A stretch of DNA of 64,000 bases from Phascolomyces articulosus (lineage: Eukaryota > Mucoromycota > Mucoromycetes > Mucorales > Lichtheimiaceae): contig JAIXMP010000006.1 in NCBI GenBank assembly GCA_025677815.1, positions 1,612,001 through 1,676,000 of the forward strand, in the 5' to 3' direction. The translations under genes and the position numbers were made by a program. Positions 43,680-55,900 of this stretch are shown here, piece by piece; the stretch's first letter is position 1, and every line of letters begins with the position of its first letter. The notes beneath the pieces were generated by a model. It saw only the letters and a program-made list of their open reading frames with translations. It ran no database searches and was not told the DNA's origin.

Positions 43680-44908
43680 CGAAGCTGAACAGCATATTAA
43701 TGACGGTTGGAGTGCCCCATATCTTCCTTTGAAATATGGATCTAGAAATCTGTCAACATGGAATCTCTTCCTTTACCACTCATCTCTTTCTAGGGATCCT
43801 AGACATCCTTATTATTCATCTATAAAAGATGTAAAAGCGAGTCAGTATTATTTTTATATATTTGTAAAATTCAAATTATATTAATGGTGATATATTATTA
43901 TATATTATTAATAGAGCTTGGGTTGCCCGATGATTTTGAGTTTAAGGGTACTACTGACTCCCAGCTTCGTTTACTTTATGCGCAAAGCAAGGGAACGACC
44001 GCCTTTGATTTCCTTCAACAACAAACCCAAAAGGAAAATGGTAGAAGGAATGCGCCAGAGCATGAGCACAACCTTGAAATAGTAGAAAATATACTTCTCG
44101 ATCGCCTTAAAGATGTTTTAAGCGAACTGAAGAAAAAAACAGAGTATCATGCAGTTGTTTTATTGTATTCCGACCGCAAAGATGCTCGCAAAAATGGCGT
44201 GCTTCCGAATTCAGGTATTCAAACAAATATTTTAGTTATATACATTGATTAAACGATTTTATATAATTGAAGAAGCAGGGGAAGTCGCTGAAAAAGGGAT
44301 GATTGGTGCAACATTCCAAAATATTATGAGTGAGTATCAGGGTTCCCGATCTTCAATACAAGGATAACCAATGATTGACATATTTTATGCTACTTTTTTT
44401 CTACAGGCTCCGAGAGGAACATTCCTGGTAATTCTTATTATATTTGTGATATGATGAATTCCTACTTAATAATGCAAAATTGTTGATTTTGAATTAGCCA
44501 AGAAAAGACGGGTAGAACATAGCAGGATTGAAATGATTTCCAAGCATATGCGAGAGCAGTATAGTAAGTTGACCTGATCAAAGATTGATATCTGATTCTT
44601 ACTAAAATGGAACCATAATTTTAGGCAAAATAACGGATTCTGGATCGAGTCAATTCCCTTGGGGAGAATTCAAAAGGTGCCCAAGCACGGATTATCCGAA
44701 CGTCCCTTGCTATATTTATGAAGATAAGAGAGTCGCGTTAATTGGATATGATTTTGGAGCTGACAAGAAAACGGGTCAAATATCCAATAGCGCCATCCGC
44801 CCAAATAATTTAAGCGCTTGGCAGCAACAGAGTTTGGCAAATGCCATCGAAAAAGAAACGGTGCAACTTGTCGAAACTGAAAAGTTAGATGAGGCTCTTC
44901 CTCTTCAT
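43680..44908 (+). pseudogene. Intron-rich accessory gene of the KDZ element, function unknown
   Basis: Spliced reading: about 43660-43840, 43915-44213, 44277-44324 and several very short exons to 44908. All introns are phase 1 with standard GT/AG borders, giving a coherent protein: APYLPLKYGSRNLSTWNLFL, LGLPDDFEFKGTTDSQL, AKKRRVEHSRIEMISKHMRE, SQFPWGEFKRCPSTDYPNV and GYDFGADKKTGQISN. The last block ends at a GTAAGC donor with no clear next exon. The first exon lacks an ATG in this frame, so the start is lost or lies in another exon. No known domain is recognised. Because it lies between the KDZ ends on the same strand, it may be a second transposon gene (for example a DNA-binding partner); this is inference. 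Confidence 0.5.
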
Positions 44909-45522
44909 GGTAAGCAAATATTCATTTATATTCATACAGTACTTCCTGACATTACATTATAAATTGCATGTAAGTGGGAGATTTGATGAAAAGGATGCAT
45001 AACAGAAATTGATATAATACGTAGACAATGAACCTTAATAAATATATATGCCACATAATTATATTTTTTTATCATAAATAATTTTAAATCTTTGGTATGG
45101 TGGAAATTGGCTGGTTAACAAGAAAAGCAACACGAGGAAATTATAAGGAATGACGATACCGATTTCAAAAGTGTCAGCTCATGCTTGTTAAAACATGAGA
45201 ATTAACTTTCGAAAAAAACGATATTTACTTTTATTGTGTTGTGATATTAAGCTTAACTTTGCACCATATAATAAATGTGAAAGGAATCTTTTATAACATG
45301 CTTGAAAGGTTGTTCTATCTATCAATCAAAAAATAATATCTTATTTTTTTTAGTGAGATGTGTGTTGTAGTTAAGTTATACTGGCTCGCTTTATTTTTAC
45401 AAATTAGGATTAGTTCTCGTGCAATATTGATTATTTATAAAGATATGTAACATATAAAACCAATTACACACTCTTCTTTCACTTTATTTTTCATTAAAAC
45501 TTTTTTTTATCTTGCTTTAGCA
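44909..45522. other. Spacer between KDZ accessory gene and transposase
   Basis: No gene seen. AT-rich with several TATA-like tracts. The last 60 bases are pyrimidine-rich before the transposase ATG at 45523. Confidence 0.5.
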
Positions 45523-48500
45523 ATGCCAGGACCAACACGCCGTAGATCTCGACGCAGTAATAAATTTGATATAACACCAGTTCCTGATCAACAACTTCAC
45601 CCAGAGCGGTATTCCAACGTTATTGAAGATGTAGAAATGAAAAATGGCAAGATAGAACCTCAAATTGTTATAAAGCTGAAGAGAGGATATGCCTCAATGG
45701 AGAATTCAAGTGAAAATGATGGTGACGCATTAAAACGTGTCCGTGCTGAAGAGCAGGACCTACCAAATACTTCTTCTCAAAGTAACAACGGTACATTATT
45801 TTCCTTTTAGACTATCAAAGACATCATATAAATTACTATACTTAATCAATAACATGTTTTAAAGCGAGGACGAACATTGCTGAAGAATGGGAGAGAATCG
45901 ATACCATCGATTACGATAATGGTGAGCCAGAGTCTGATAGGGTAGGAGAAGGAAGAAAACCTACCCGCACCAACCAACAAAAACGCAACAAGCACAATGA
46001 AATGTGGGACAAGTTGATCAACTGAGATGGATTTATCGATGCTTATATTGAATCCTTTCAAAACGAAAGCTGCCTAGATTTCAAGGCAACAGGCATCAAC
46101 GATTTTCTATCTACTTGCAACTGTGGCTATGCGTCAGAACATATTACTTTTCTGAAAGTCGATTGTGTTTATATGACTGGTATAATATAACTATGCATAG
46201 ATAATTTTATACTAATTTAATACTAAACAACTACGACTATTTTTGATAGGCATTGTGGAAGACCAATACATTAGGTTTTGTGAAGAATGTCATAAACATA
46301 AAGCGATTGCTCTTATCAAAAATCAACTTTTCTCCCACTCCCCAAGTGATCCACAAATGGCATTCCATCTGGGTGTATTGGAGTTTTACTCTAAATTGCA
46401 AGGATTTTGACAAACCTCAATCCAAGCTATAACCCAGATGTTTTCCTCCATTTTTGACTTTGAAGTTTGTATAATAGATATAATACCCTTTCAGTAATAG
46501 TGTTATGTTGTAACTTATGCTATGTATATGTTGTTGGTTATTTTTATAATCATTTATTTTGTAGAAAAACGAAACGTTACGAATAAACTTGGGTATTGCT
46601 TTTTTTTAAGTATCTTGAAGTTACAGCACTTGCTGAATTGCAAGTTATAAAAGAAAACCTTTCTGTCGAGGAAGAAAAAGGCTGTCCTGCATGCCCAAAG
46701 GTAAATGGATATTTCTATGATAAGGATTACTTTACAGATATATAAAATTTGTAGCATGCTATAACAAGCAATGATTTTGTATAGAATCGTATATTCATTG
46801 CACTGGATGGCAACATGCAGCTGACACGCCGAAAAGCAATGAAAGATAATATTGGAAAATACCCAATGAAGCACTTGTTTTCTGCTGATGAATGTCAGCA
46901 TGAATATAACCGCACAAATGAGATTCAGCATGACGAACCCTTGGAATGTACAAGCGAGTTTAAGGCAACGAAAAATGCCAATCACAACAACAGCAGCAAC
47001 TTTCATGAGACAGGGTTACTTGGTAGCATTTGTGTGCGCCATGATGTTCCACTTGAGTTTACAAATCTATATCAATCTGGTGAAAAGTAAGTATTTCCAA
47101 TTGAAAAATAAAAATAACTATTATAATATATTTATATAATATACATTGTAAAATACCCTTACTACTGATCATAATAACATCCTTTTATATTTGCTTTTAA
47201 AATAGGTTTTTGTATGCTCTTTCAATCATGAACGTTTTTACTAATACTTATCCTGGAATCAAGATTGATACAATCATGTATGATATTTGCTGTAGGGTTG
47301 AGCCCACTTTAACAGTAAATGTTTATGTTGTTTAATAGATACAAGATATAGAATTCTTTGTTAGGTAGGGGACTCTTGAGTTTTGTTTTGAGCATGGACT
47401 ATATGAATCTTTTTAGTTTTATGGTATAAAAGTATCTATAAAGTGTTGCAGTTTATATTTTTGCAAATTTTATAAATCAAATAACATTACTGAATAACAT
47501 TGTTCAATAATTATTTTAATGCATAGATTTTTCTAGTTATTTTTATTTTATACATAAATTTTCAGATTACTATTAAAAATTAAGAATACTCTGAAATTTG
47601 GCTACTAGATACATCATAATATGACTCATTAATTCTATTTAAAAAAAATCAGAATACTATATATAGATCCTACTTAACATTAAATCAATTGTCCCCTATC
47701 TAATGAAAATTTTGTATAGTTGCTTTATGAGCCATTTGACAATTCAGTGAATTAATATGATGCTTATTCAACTAGACAACCTTTAATAAGTTAAATGATT
47801 GGCGTACTAAGTTTGCAGTTAGTGTATTCCATTCCTATGCTCATAATTTTCGCTGCCAAATCTGATATAATCCTCATTATATGGACGGATTAGGACTTAG
47901 TGATGGTGAAGGTATCATTTACAAGAATTTGATTAACTGTATAAGCAATATTACTTTTTATAGCTCTGATATTTTACAAAAATTCATAACAAAATTTATT
48001 CCATAGGAATAGAAAGACTTTAGAGCTACCTATCTAAATTTGTAACTCAAACACACGTAATGAGTGCTAAGAATCAAATGCTTATACTTTGTTATGCAAT
48101 TGACCATTTTAAGGCTATCCATATTGCTGATTTGCATAAGTATTTTTAAAGCAAATAAAATATTTTCCAGATTTTCATTTAGATAGATGTGTACTTACAC
48201 TGATTTATACTGCTTATAGTAGCAAAACTAGAACGCTGTAGAAAGCATGCCAACAAGCTAATAAGTGAGCAGATTCCAAATGCTAAAAACTTGATGGATG
48301 CTGAAGCACAGCAGGCATGGGAAAAGTTTGTTACTTTGGTCAAACAACAATATATTGATGAGTGCCAGAAAGAGGAAAAATGGGAGGAGAAATATATTGT
48401 TACTCTTGACATTATATACAGCATAGAGTACGTTTTCTGTGTGATTACAATTTTACAGTAAATGCAAAATTTATTTTATTGATATAAAATTGGCAACAAC

Positions 48501-48689
48501 TTTTAAACATATAAATAGAGATGCTATCAAGTTAGCAGCCCAGTTACTAAGAAATAATCCTGCTGAGTGCTTAGCTAACTTAATGAAGGTAAACGCTGCC
48601 ACTAATGCCATTAAAAGTAATGAATATCAGAGAGCAGTAAAAACTGTAAACTCAATAGAAAAAAATCATCAAAGTGCTACTAGGCATTG
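45523..48689 (+). pseudogene. KDZ transposase relic
   Basis: Starts MPGPTRRRSRRSNKFDI. Introns are clear in the 5' half. Family blocks occur in order: a cysteine-cluster region (CNCGYASEHI, FCEECHKHKAIALI), FSHSPSDPQMAFHLGVLEF, CPACPK, FIALDGNMQLTRR (catalytic Asp), LGSICVRHDVPLEF, IMYDICCRVEP (Asp), FHSYAHNFRCQI, GLGLSDGEG and IERL.SYLSKF (Glu). Stops occur at 46023-46025 (TGA), 46408-46410 (TGA) and 48021-48023 (TAG where the family has Trp). Later exons continue (KLERCRKHANKLISEQIPN, INRDAIKLAAQLLRNNPAEC) until the AT-rich DDE element cuts in at about 48690. Inactive. Confidence 0.75.
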
Positions 48690-50785
48690 TGTGGCATATC
48701 TATGTATCCACACTTCTTCTCATATATTATCACTGATACTACTACATTGTGTTATCACAAATAATAAATAATAATATAAATAAATAATATTGGTTGCCTC
48801 ACATAATCATTATTCCAATAATAATATAATTATAATACAATAATAATGATCCTGGTATAATAATATCCTATATACAATAATTATTAAATAATACACAAAT
48901 ACTACCATACCTTCTTATTGTATGAGTAAGAGCGTAAAAGTAATAGTAATCATCCAATGACTAATGGTCAACAAATATAATTATATCTCCTCATGTTGTG
49001 TTATATCGCCATGAATACTACCTGTAATATATATCCGTCATAGCAGACTGTTTATTAAGATATTAACAATATTATTTCTATAAAAAATAAAATTTTTAAT
49101 TAAAATGAAATTAAATTATTATATAATAAAAAAATAAAATATGGATAACAATAATAATTTAAATGAGATACTAAATAATGAAATAAATAAATTAATTGCA
49201 GAACAATGGTCATTTTTAGATGAAAATTGGAATATTTTAAATAACAAATATAATCACCGTACAGAAATCAAAGATATAAAAAATAATAATATTAAAATAA
49301 TAAAAGATGTTTTATTAAATCAATTAGGATATATTCCTGTTTTTTATTTTTTAAATTGTATTTATGGTACTTCAGAATACCCTGGACCATATAAGGAAAT
49401 CGATAAAGGTTTATTAATATTATATCATATGGTAAGTGGTAAATCAGGTAGAGATATGCATGAATTTATATCATATACTACATATTATTCATTATATAAA
49501 AAATTTTGGCATTCTAATTATAAAAGATTAACAAAAAAAATTGATACAGATTTAAATAAAATGTTTTCAAATATAAAAATTAGAATTATATCATCTTTAT
49601 TAAATAATCCATCATCATTTAAAAACATAACATTATATATTGATGGTCACGATGGAAAAATAAAATATTATGATCCTGATACAAAAACAAAAGATATAAA
49701 ATCATATAAATTAGATGGTCCTGGATTAAGAACTCAAATAGTTGTTGATAGTAACCAAATGATTATATATATATCTAAAAGTGATAAATGTGGTAAAGGT
49801 AGTGATGGAACTATGTTTCTTGAAATGAAATTATATAATAAAATGCATATAGGAGATTGTTTAGCTATGGATGGTGGTTATAATTTATATATCAATAAAT
49901 TTAAAGAAGAAAGTTTAAATAAAGGAAAAGATTTTTCAGATAAAAATTTTGTTTATCCTATAAGAAAAGAAAATAATAAAAATTTAACAGCAATAGAATT
50001 ACAATATAACAAAAGATTTGGTAGTTTTCGTTCTGAAATTGAAAATCAATTTTCTGTATTAGCATCCAAATTTAATCGATTTAATAATAATACATCAGCA
50101 ATGCAAATAACAGATATTAAATATTATAATTTACAATTTAAATTAGCTTGTTTATTAAAAAATATTTGGCAAATGGTAGATAAATATAAAATTCCATCAC
50201 AACCTCACCATAAATTATGGTATACAGATAATTTTGAGTTCCCTACAATTGATCGTAAAATAGATATAGTAGTTACAGATAAAATAACTGTAGATAAAAA
50301 TTTTAATGAAATGTTATCATTACAAAAAGATATTTTAAAATTAAATATAAATGAAAATATAAATGAAAATAATGAAATAGAAAATAGTGATAATGAAGAA
50401 GATACTGTAATGGAAGAAGTACAATTAAAACATAAAAAATTAAAAAAAGTTGTAGCAGTTGTTATTCCAAAAGATAAAAATTAAATTATAATATTTATAA
50501 TAATTTTTTATACATTATTTAAAATTTATAGATTATGTAATTTTTATAATGACCATAAACAGTGTCCATATCAAACAAATGTAATATTAACAAACTACCA
50601 TGATCAACAATTAAGTGGCATGGATAAGAAAACATATAAATACTGTACTTATAAAACTAGAATAATCTTCATCTTTATTATCATCTTTATTATTATAATA
50701 AATCCATACTGATTCTCACAAGACTTCTTCTGTCTCTATCTCTCTTTGTTATTAATTCTATCATCAATTCTTATCTATACCATAA
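48690..50785 (+). mobile_element. AT-rich DDE transposon, apparently autonomous and intact
   Basis: Begins TGTGGCATATCTATG and ends near ATCTATACCATAA, roughly inverted. Its non-coding arms match the 565-bp element at 17203-17767 (reverse orientation) and, less closely, 57286-57721. It is inserted in the KDZ transposase relic. The target duplication of this copy could not be fixed because the right tip differs from the shorter copy. Confidence 0.75.
49141..50484 (+). CDS. DDE transposase, IS5/Harbinger (DDE_Tnp_4)-like, very AT-rich
   Basis: Intronless, 447 residues, no disruption. An N-terminal helical region contains a helix-turn-helix-like part (about 85-125, MVSGKSGRDMHEFISYTTYY). The presumed catalytic residues are Asp 168 in LYIDGHDGKI, Asp 244 in LAMDGGYN and Glu 299 in FGSFRSEIENQF, the layout of IS5/PIF-Harbinger enzymes. 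The usual IDGTH is replaced by IDGHD. The C-terminus is acidic then Lys-rich. Codons are overwhelmingly A/T-ending (AAT, AAA, TTA, ATA), far beyond the gypsy or HET genes nearby. A second member is at 63132-64000. The superfamily is moderately sure; the 5-bp target size seen for its derivative is not the usual 3 bp of PIF/Harbinger. Confidence 0.75.
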   Translation: MDNNNNLNEILNNEINKLIAEQWSFLDENWNILNNKYNHRTEIKDIKNNNIKIIKDVLLNQLGYIPVFYFLNCIYGTSEYPGPYKEIDKGLLILYHMVSGKSGRDMHEFISYTTYYSLYKKFWHSNYKRLTKKIDTDLNKMFSNIKIRIISSLLNNPSSFKNITLYIDGHDGKIKYYDPDTKTKDIKSYKLDGPGLRTQIVVDSNQMIIYISKSDKCGKGSDGTMFLEMKLYNKMHIGDCLAMDGGYNLYINKFKEESLNKGKDFSDKNFVYPIRKENNKNLTAIELQYNKRFGSFRSEIENQFSVLASKFNRFNNNTSAMQITDIKYYNLQFKLACLLKNIWQMVDKYKIPSQPHHKLWYTDNFEFPTIDRKIDIVVTDKITVDKNFNEMLSLQKDILKLNINENINENNEIENSDNEEDTVMEEVQLKHKKLKKVVAVVIPKDKN

Positions 50786-51030
50786 TACCTGAGAATATAC
50801 AAAAGCATGATCAGGGTTTATAAGCAATAATTATTATTGTTATTCACTGTTAGTTAAAACCTATACATACAAAAGATACTTGAAAAGCCAGAAGGCAATT
50901 TATATTATAATAATTTATTATTTGAACGTCATTTTTAATTATACTATTAGGAAATGAGGATTCATATGTTATAAGGAACAATGGCTCTAAAATAATTAAC
51001 AGCTGGGTTTTATTTCCAGCTGAAGTGCAG
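50486..51030. other. 3' arm of the AT-rich DDE transposon and tail of the KDZ element
   Basis: No gene. 50545-50785 is the conserved 3' arm shared with the deletion derivatives. 50786-51030 is KDZ-internal sequence with no clear coding remnant. Confidence 0.6.
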
Positions 51031-51159
51031 TGGTCAAAAAAGAGAGTAGGTAAAGTAGGTTACCTACTTTCTATCTCAGGGGGTTTTATAGAGGTGCCTA
51101 CTTGTACACATAAAACTTTAGAGGGCAGATTTTAAGCTGAGAGATCTGTCTGCCACTGG
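51031..51159 (-). repeat. Right inverted repeat of the KDZ element
   Basis: Reverse complement of 43431-43556, ending CTGCCACTG. Two bases (GT) present in this copy's CAGTGGCAG tip are absent from the left copy. Confidence 0.85.
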
Positions 51160-51417
51160 TGTATGAAATGTTCGTTTTAGGCAATACAAGCCATTGTTGC
51201 ACAGTTTTCAGTACTGCTTTTAATAATAATAATAAGTGCATTCTGCTTATTTAACTTTTATGCAAATTAAAATGAAAGGAAAGCACTCAATCGCAAAACA
51301 TGTTCCAAGATCTAGTATTACTGTCCTTACCAGTGAAAGAAGCTGTAAAGTATTTAAAACAAAAAAATAAAAAATAAAAGCTACTTTAGGATAACCATTA
51401 CAACAATTTCATGCTGC

Positions 51418-51791
51418 TGTCGTAACTAAAAATAAGGGTTACTACCATTTCCTTTTTTAATTTATTTTTGTAACACCTTATCGCTGCTATCGTATTTGCA
51501 TTTTATTATGCCACGTATTTATCATCCATCATCTTATTAATTATTCGAACACGTATTCAATTGACAGTCATGAACACGTATCGCATCCTCCATTATTCCA
51601 CGTATACATATTATTATCATTAGTTTTATTATATAATTTATTATTATCACAAGTAGTTAGAAAACATATAAATACCCCTGACCATTAAAACAATAAACGA
51701 CATCTTTCACGTCACTCTTTATTTTATCACTACTCTTCTGTTATCTCCATTTCTATTGGCTTGGTATTGATCCGCCATAATTATCACGACA
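51418..51791 (+). repeat. 5' LTR of the gypsy element
   Basis: Starts TGTCGTAACTAAAAATAAGG and ends TTATCACGACA. Contains TATAAATA near 51668-51675, a likely promoter box about 120 bases before the LTR end. Confidence 0.92.
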
Positions 51792-51792
51792 A

Positions 51793-51805
51793 TTGGTAGC
51801 GAAAG
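51793..51805 (+). other. Putative primer-binding site of the gypsy element
   Basis: TTGGTAGCGAAAG directly follows the 5' LTR, the position where a tRNA 3' end would pair. The tRNA was not identified. Confidence 0.45.
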
Positions 51806-51817
51806 AAAAGGTTAATA

Positions 51818-52906
51818 ATGTCTCAAGAAAACAATCCGTATAACGCTCAGAATTTTCAAGGGTATCGAGTACAACAGCCTATTCCTGATGAAGATACTTA
51901 CATACCTAATGCCGCACAAGAAGTACTTACCACAACAAGACAAGAAGTTTCTTTCGAAGTTCCACAACCAAGACAAGTACAAGAAGTATCAGAACAACAA
52001 CCAAATAACGATATTGCCACTCTCATCCAAGCGTTAAAACAAGTTCTAACCAAGAAAGACTCCGCTCCCATTTTCCGTGCCCGCATACGTGAACCTGACA
52101 CGTATCATGGTGATAGAAGTTTGGACGCCGCTATTGGTTGGGCTCGATCAGTGGAACGATACCTTACGATGGCTGGACTGGATGGAACGCAATGGGTAGC
52201 TTATGCTACCACCCTGCTGCGCGACGAAGCAGACACATGGTGGCGTCAACAGGAGCTTCTGGGTGATTGCAAGCAATGGTTGGACTTCAAGAAACGGTTA
52301 CTTGCCAATTTCAATCCTCCCAATCATGCACAATTAGCTCGTGATCGTTTGGCCGCTCTATTCCAAACAAGTACCGTTGCCACTTACGTGTCTCAGTTCC
52401 AAGCTGCCTGGTCATCGGTACCATCAATGAGAGATGAAGAAGCTTTGGACCGTTTCCAACGAGGATTAAACCCAAGCATCCGTTTACAAGTCATGACCCG
52501 GTTCCCAATGAATACTGACGAAGCAATGCAGTTAGCATTAGCTGTTGAAGCAGCTCAACAATATAGCCAACCCATCCAAATAGAAAATAATCATCCCTCG
52601 TTCCAACAACGTCCTTATCAACAACAACAATTTGCACCCGAGTATCTCCGTTCATCTGGTATCGCGCCGATGGATTTGGATGCTATCCGACCAAGAAGAC
52701 AAGGTTCAAACTGGCGTTCATCAGATCGTGGTGGTAACAATTGGCGTGGTCCAAATAACTTCCGTGTTGGTAACAACGACGAAAAGGACTGCTACAATTG
52801 CGGTGGTTTCGGTCACATCGCACGTTTCTGTCCGTCACCACGACGTCAAGGTCGTCAAGGTCAAACCCGATCCAACCAGGGAAAAGGTCAAACGCGTCGG
52901 GATTAA
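51818..52906 (+). CDS. gag: Gypsy Gag polyprotein
   Basis: 362 residues. A Gln-rich N-terminus is followed by a retrotransposon gag region with WARSVERYL, DEADTWWRQQ, WLDFKKRLLANF and a DRFQRGLNPSIR block. A basic Arg/Gly/Asn-rich stretch and a zinc knuckle CYNCGGFGHIARFC (pattern CX2CX4HX4C) complete it. It would form the virus-like particle and bind RNA. It ends at TAA 52904-52906 inside the start of the pol frame. Intact. Confidence 0.92.
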   Translation: MSQENNPYNAQNFQGYRVQQPIPDEDTYIPNAAQEVLTTTRQEVSFEVPQPRQVQEVSEQQPNNDIATLIQALKQVLTKKDSAPIFRARIREPDTYHGDRSLDAAIGWARSVERYLTMAGLDGTQWVAYATTLLRDEADTWWRQQELLGDCKQWLDFKKRLLANFNPPNHAQLARDRLAALFQTSTVATYVSQFQAAWSSVPSMRDEEALDRFQRGLNPSIRLQVMTRFPMNTDEAMQLALAVEAAQQYSQPIQIENNHPSFQQRPYQQQQFAPEYLRSSGIAPMDLDAIRPRRQGSNWRSSDRGGNNWRGPNNFRVGNNDEKDCYNCGGFGHIARFCPSPRRQGRQGQTRSNQGKGQTRRD

Positions 52907-55900
52907 AGGGAGTCCCTTCGCGTTCATATCCATCCCTTAATGCTATTCAAGAAGGAGAACGAGTGGAGCCAGAAGGAGAACTGATCGATTTATCGGAAGG
53001 ACAAGATGCTGGTTCCTCGTTGCTAGCCCAAACATTAGAGGCAGATAGTAGTTACTTTGATTCATTATTGTCAATAAAAGAAACTGATTTACCACTGTAT
53101 TTAATGTCGTGTAACGGTCGTGATGTAAAAGTATTGATTGATTCTGGCGCTTCGGGTAGCTATGTATCGACAAAAGTTGCTATGGGTCTGCCAACTATAT
53201 TCGTACAAGGTCGTGATGTTGAAACTGCTGGTGGTCATCTTTTATCCATCAACAAGCAAGCTACATTGGCACTGGAGGCACAAGGTTATAAACATAAGGC
53301 TTCAGCATATGTTCTTGATACAAAGTTTGACCTAATCCTTGGTCGTGATTGGCTCAAAACTGTTCAACCTACACCTGATTGGGAGCTCGATACATGGAAG
53401 ATCCATAAAAATAATCAAGAATATATTCTTCGTCCTTATCACAAGCGCTCTATTCCTGAATTGTCGTACCTTCTATCTCATCGCCAAGTTCAACGGATCG
53501 ATCGTAAAAAGAATATGGGTGAAATATTCTTGTGTTATGTGAAACCAGAGGCTGTTGTGTCCAAGGAGTTACCAAACAAGGAAGTGGAATCGCTAGTAGC
53601 TGAATACAAAGATGTGTTCCAAGATCAGTTACCAGGATTGCCTCCAGTACGAGAAGTTGAACATGCTATTGAAACTGGTAATGCTGATCCAATCTCCAGA
53701 CCACCTTTTAAAATGAGCCCTTTGGAGTTGGATGAACTTCGTCGTCAATTAAAGGAGCTTCTTGATTTGGGTCTCATTCGTCCAAGTAAATCAGATTGGG
53801 GTGCACCAGTTTTATTCGTTCGGAAGGCGGATGGCAGTATGCGAATGTGTGTGGATTATCGTGCTATTAACCGATTGACTAAACGTCAGTCTACTCCACT
53901 TCCAAGAATCGATGAATGCCTCGAAAAGTTGTCAGGTGCGCGCTTTTTCAGTTCGATCGATTTACGTAGTGGTTATCATCAAGTCCGTATTACTGAGGAA
54001 GATATACCAAAAACTGCTTTCAATACTCGGTATGGATCGTTTGAATTTTTGGTATTACCGTTTGGTCTCACGAATGCACCACCAACTTTCCAACGCCTTA
54101 TGAATTCGGTTCTGGGGGATCTTTTGGACAAGTCAGCTATGTGCTATCTGGATGACATTTTAATTTTCAGCAAAACCAAAGAAGAGCATGAGCAGCACGT
54201 TCGACAAGTACTGGATAAACTATGTGAGGTCAAACTTATTGCCAATTTAAAGAAGTGCGACTTGTTCAAGACCGAGTTGGAGTTTGTTGGGTTTCGGGTT
54301 TCTGCTGAGGGTATTTTGCCATCAAAAGCAAAAATTAAAGCTATCCAAGAATGGCCACAACCGACTAATGTTCAAGAGGTTCGTCAATTTGTTGGTCTGG
54401 CATCACATTACCGTCGTTTTATTCAAGGATTTGCTTCCATTGCTGCACCTTTGACTGAATTGACAAAAGGTACGGGGGCGAAGAAAAGACCAATTGTTTG
54501 GAGTGATGTGTGTGAGAAAGCTTTCTTAGAAATCAAAGACCGCATGACTGCTGCCCCACTTTTGTTGCCACCCAATCCCGAATTGCCATACACTATCGAA
54601 ACAGACGCGTCTGATTTTGGTGCTGGTGGTGTTTTATTACAGCAAGGACCTGATGGTATGATGCATCCTCTTGCCTTTGAATCAAAAAAGTTTTCAGTCG
54701 CGGAGCGTAATTTTCCGGCGCAAGAACGCGAGCTTTTGGCCATTTTGCACTGCCTTCGTCAATGGAGATGTTTCATCGAAGGGAGAGAGTATATAGTCCT
54801 GAGTGACCATCATCCACTCAAATACTTCCGTTCTCAAAAGAAACCGACCCCAAGACTGACCCGTTGGATTGCAGAAATTGAATTGTACGATCCAAACATT
54901 CAATACAAGCCTGGTAAGGAAAATCACGTACCAGATTTACTTTCAAGACGGGATGGTCCCGAGTGTGTCACGCATGAACCTTCACTGGAACCCGATTATC
55001 TGTATGCTGTCAAAGCAATCCAAGAAACAGATTGGCCCAAATTCTATGCAAAACCAGAACAACATTGGCCTCCCATGTACAAGGATATTCTCAAGAAACA
55101 TAAGGACAAGTTTGTGGTAGAAAATAATGTTGTTTTCCGTTTTGTAAAAACTGTAAATGATGGAGTTAAAAGAGCTGAATTTGTCCTATTTGCCCGCCGT
55201 GCCGATTTGGTTCAAGATTTCCATAAATCATATGGTCATGCTGGTCGCACAACAATCCATCACTTAATGAAGACACGCTACTGGTGGCCCAATATGCTCT
55301 CTGATATTCAAGACTGGTTGACTACTTGCCCACAGTGCCAATTGGCGGCCAATGCTGATCGTAAGGTACACCATGCTCCTATGAAACCTCTGAATATACC
55401 GTCCGCTTTTGCTCGCTGGCATCTCGATTTTATTGGTGAATTACCCACCACCGTCAATAAAAATCGATGGTTACTTGTTGCTGTTGACTATGCCACCAAT
55501 TGGACGATCTGTCGTGCTATTTCAGACGCCACTGGTGAAGCTATTGCTGACTTCATCTACACGGAAATTGTTCTCAAATTTGGTGCTCCTGCAGAAATTT
55601 TAACGGATCGTGGTGCCAACTTCATGTCCGGTGTATTAAACAGCTATTTGGGTCGCATCAAGGTCAATCATACGCTCACTAGTGCATTCCATCCCCGTAC
55701 CAATTCTAAAGTGGAACGAACCAATGGTATACTGAAGCAAATGATACGCAAATATTGTAATGGAAGGATCCATCTTTGGGACCAATTTGTTGAACCTTCC
55801 GTATTTGCCTGCAATGTTCGAAAGCATCGTACTACTGGGTTTAGTCCTTTTTTCCTCGTTTATGGTCAAGAACCTGTGTTGCCTGGTGATCATCTCCGAC

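Larger units (their letters stand above)
43313..51159 (+). mobile_element. KDZ (Kyakuja-Dileera-Zisupton) type DNA transposon, decayed and split
   Basis: Near-identical inverted repeats at 43431-43556 and 51031-51159 enclose a KDZ transposase relic and an accessory gene. The right end reads CAGTGGCAGACAGATC inward; a related CAGTGGCACACAGATT at 43313 may be the true left tip. The expected 8-bp target duplication was not found. An AT-rich DDE transposon (48690-50785) is inserted in its 3' part. Confidence 0.75.

Noticed and set aside
48179..48424. Minus-strand open frame of 81 codons
   Set aside because: Complement of a KDZ transposase exon (KLERCRKHANKLISEQ).
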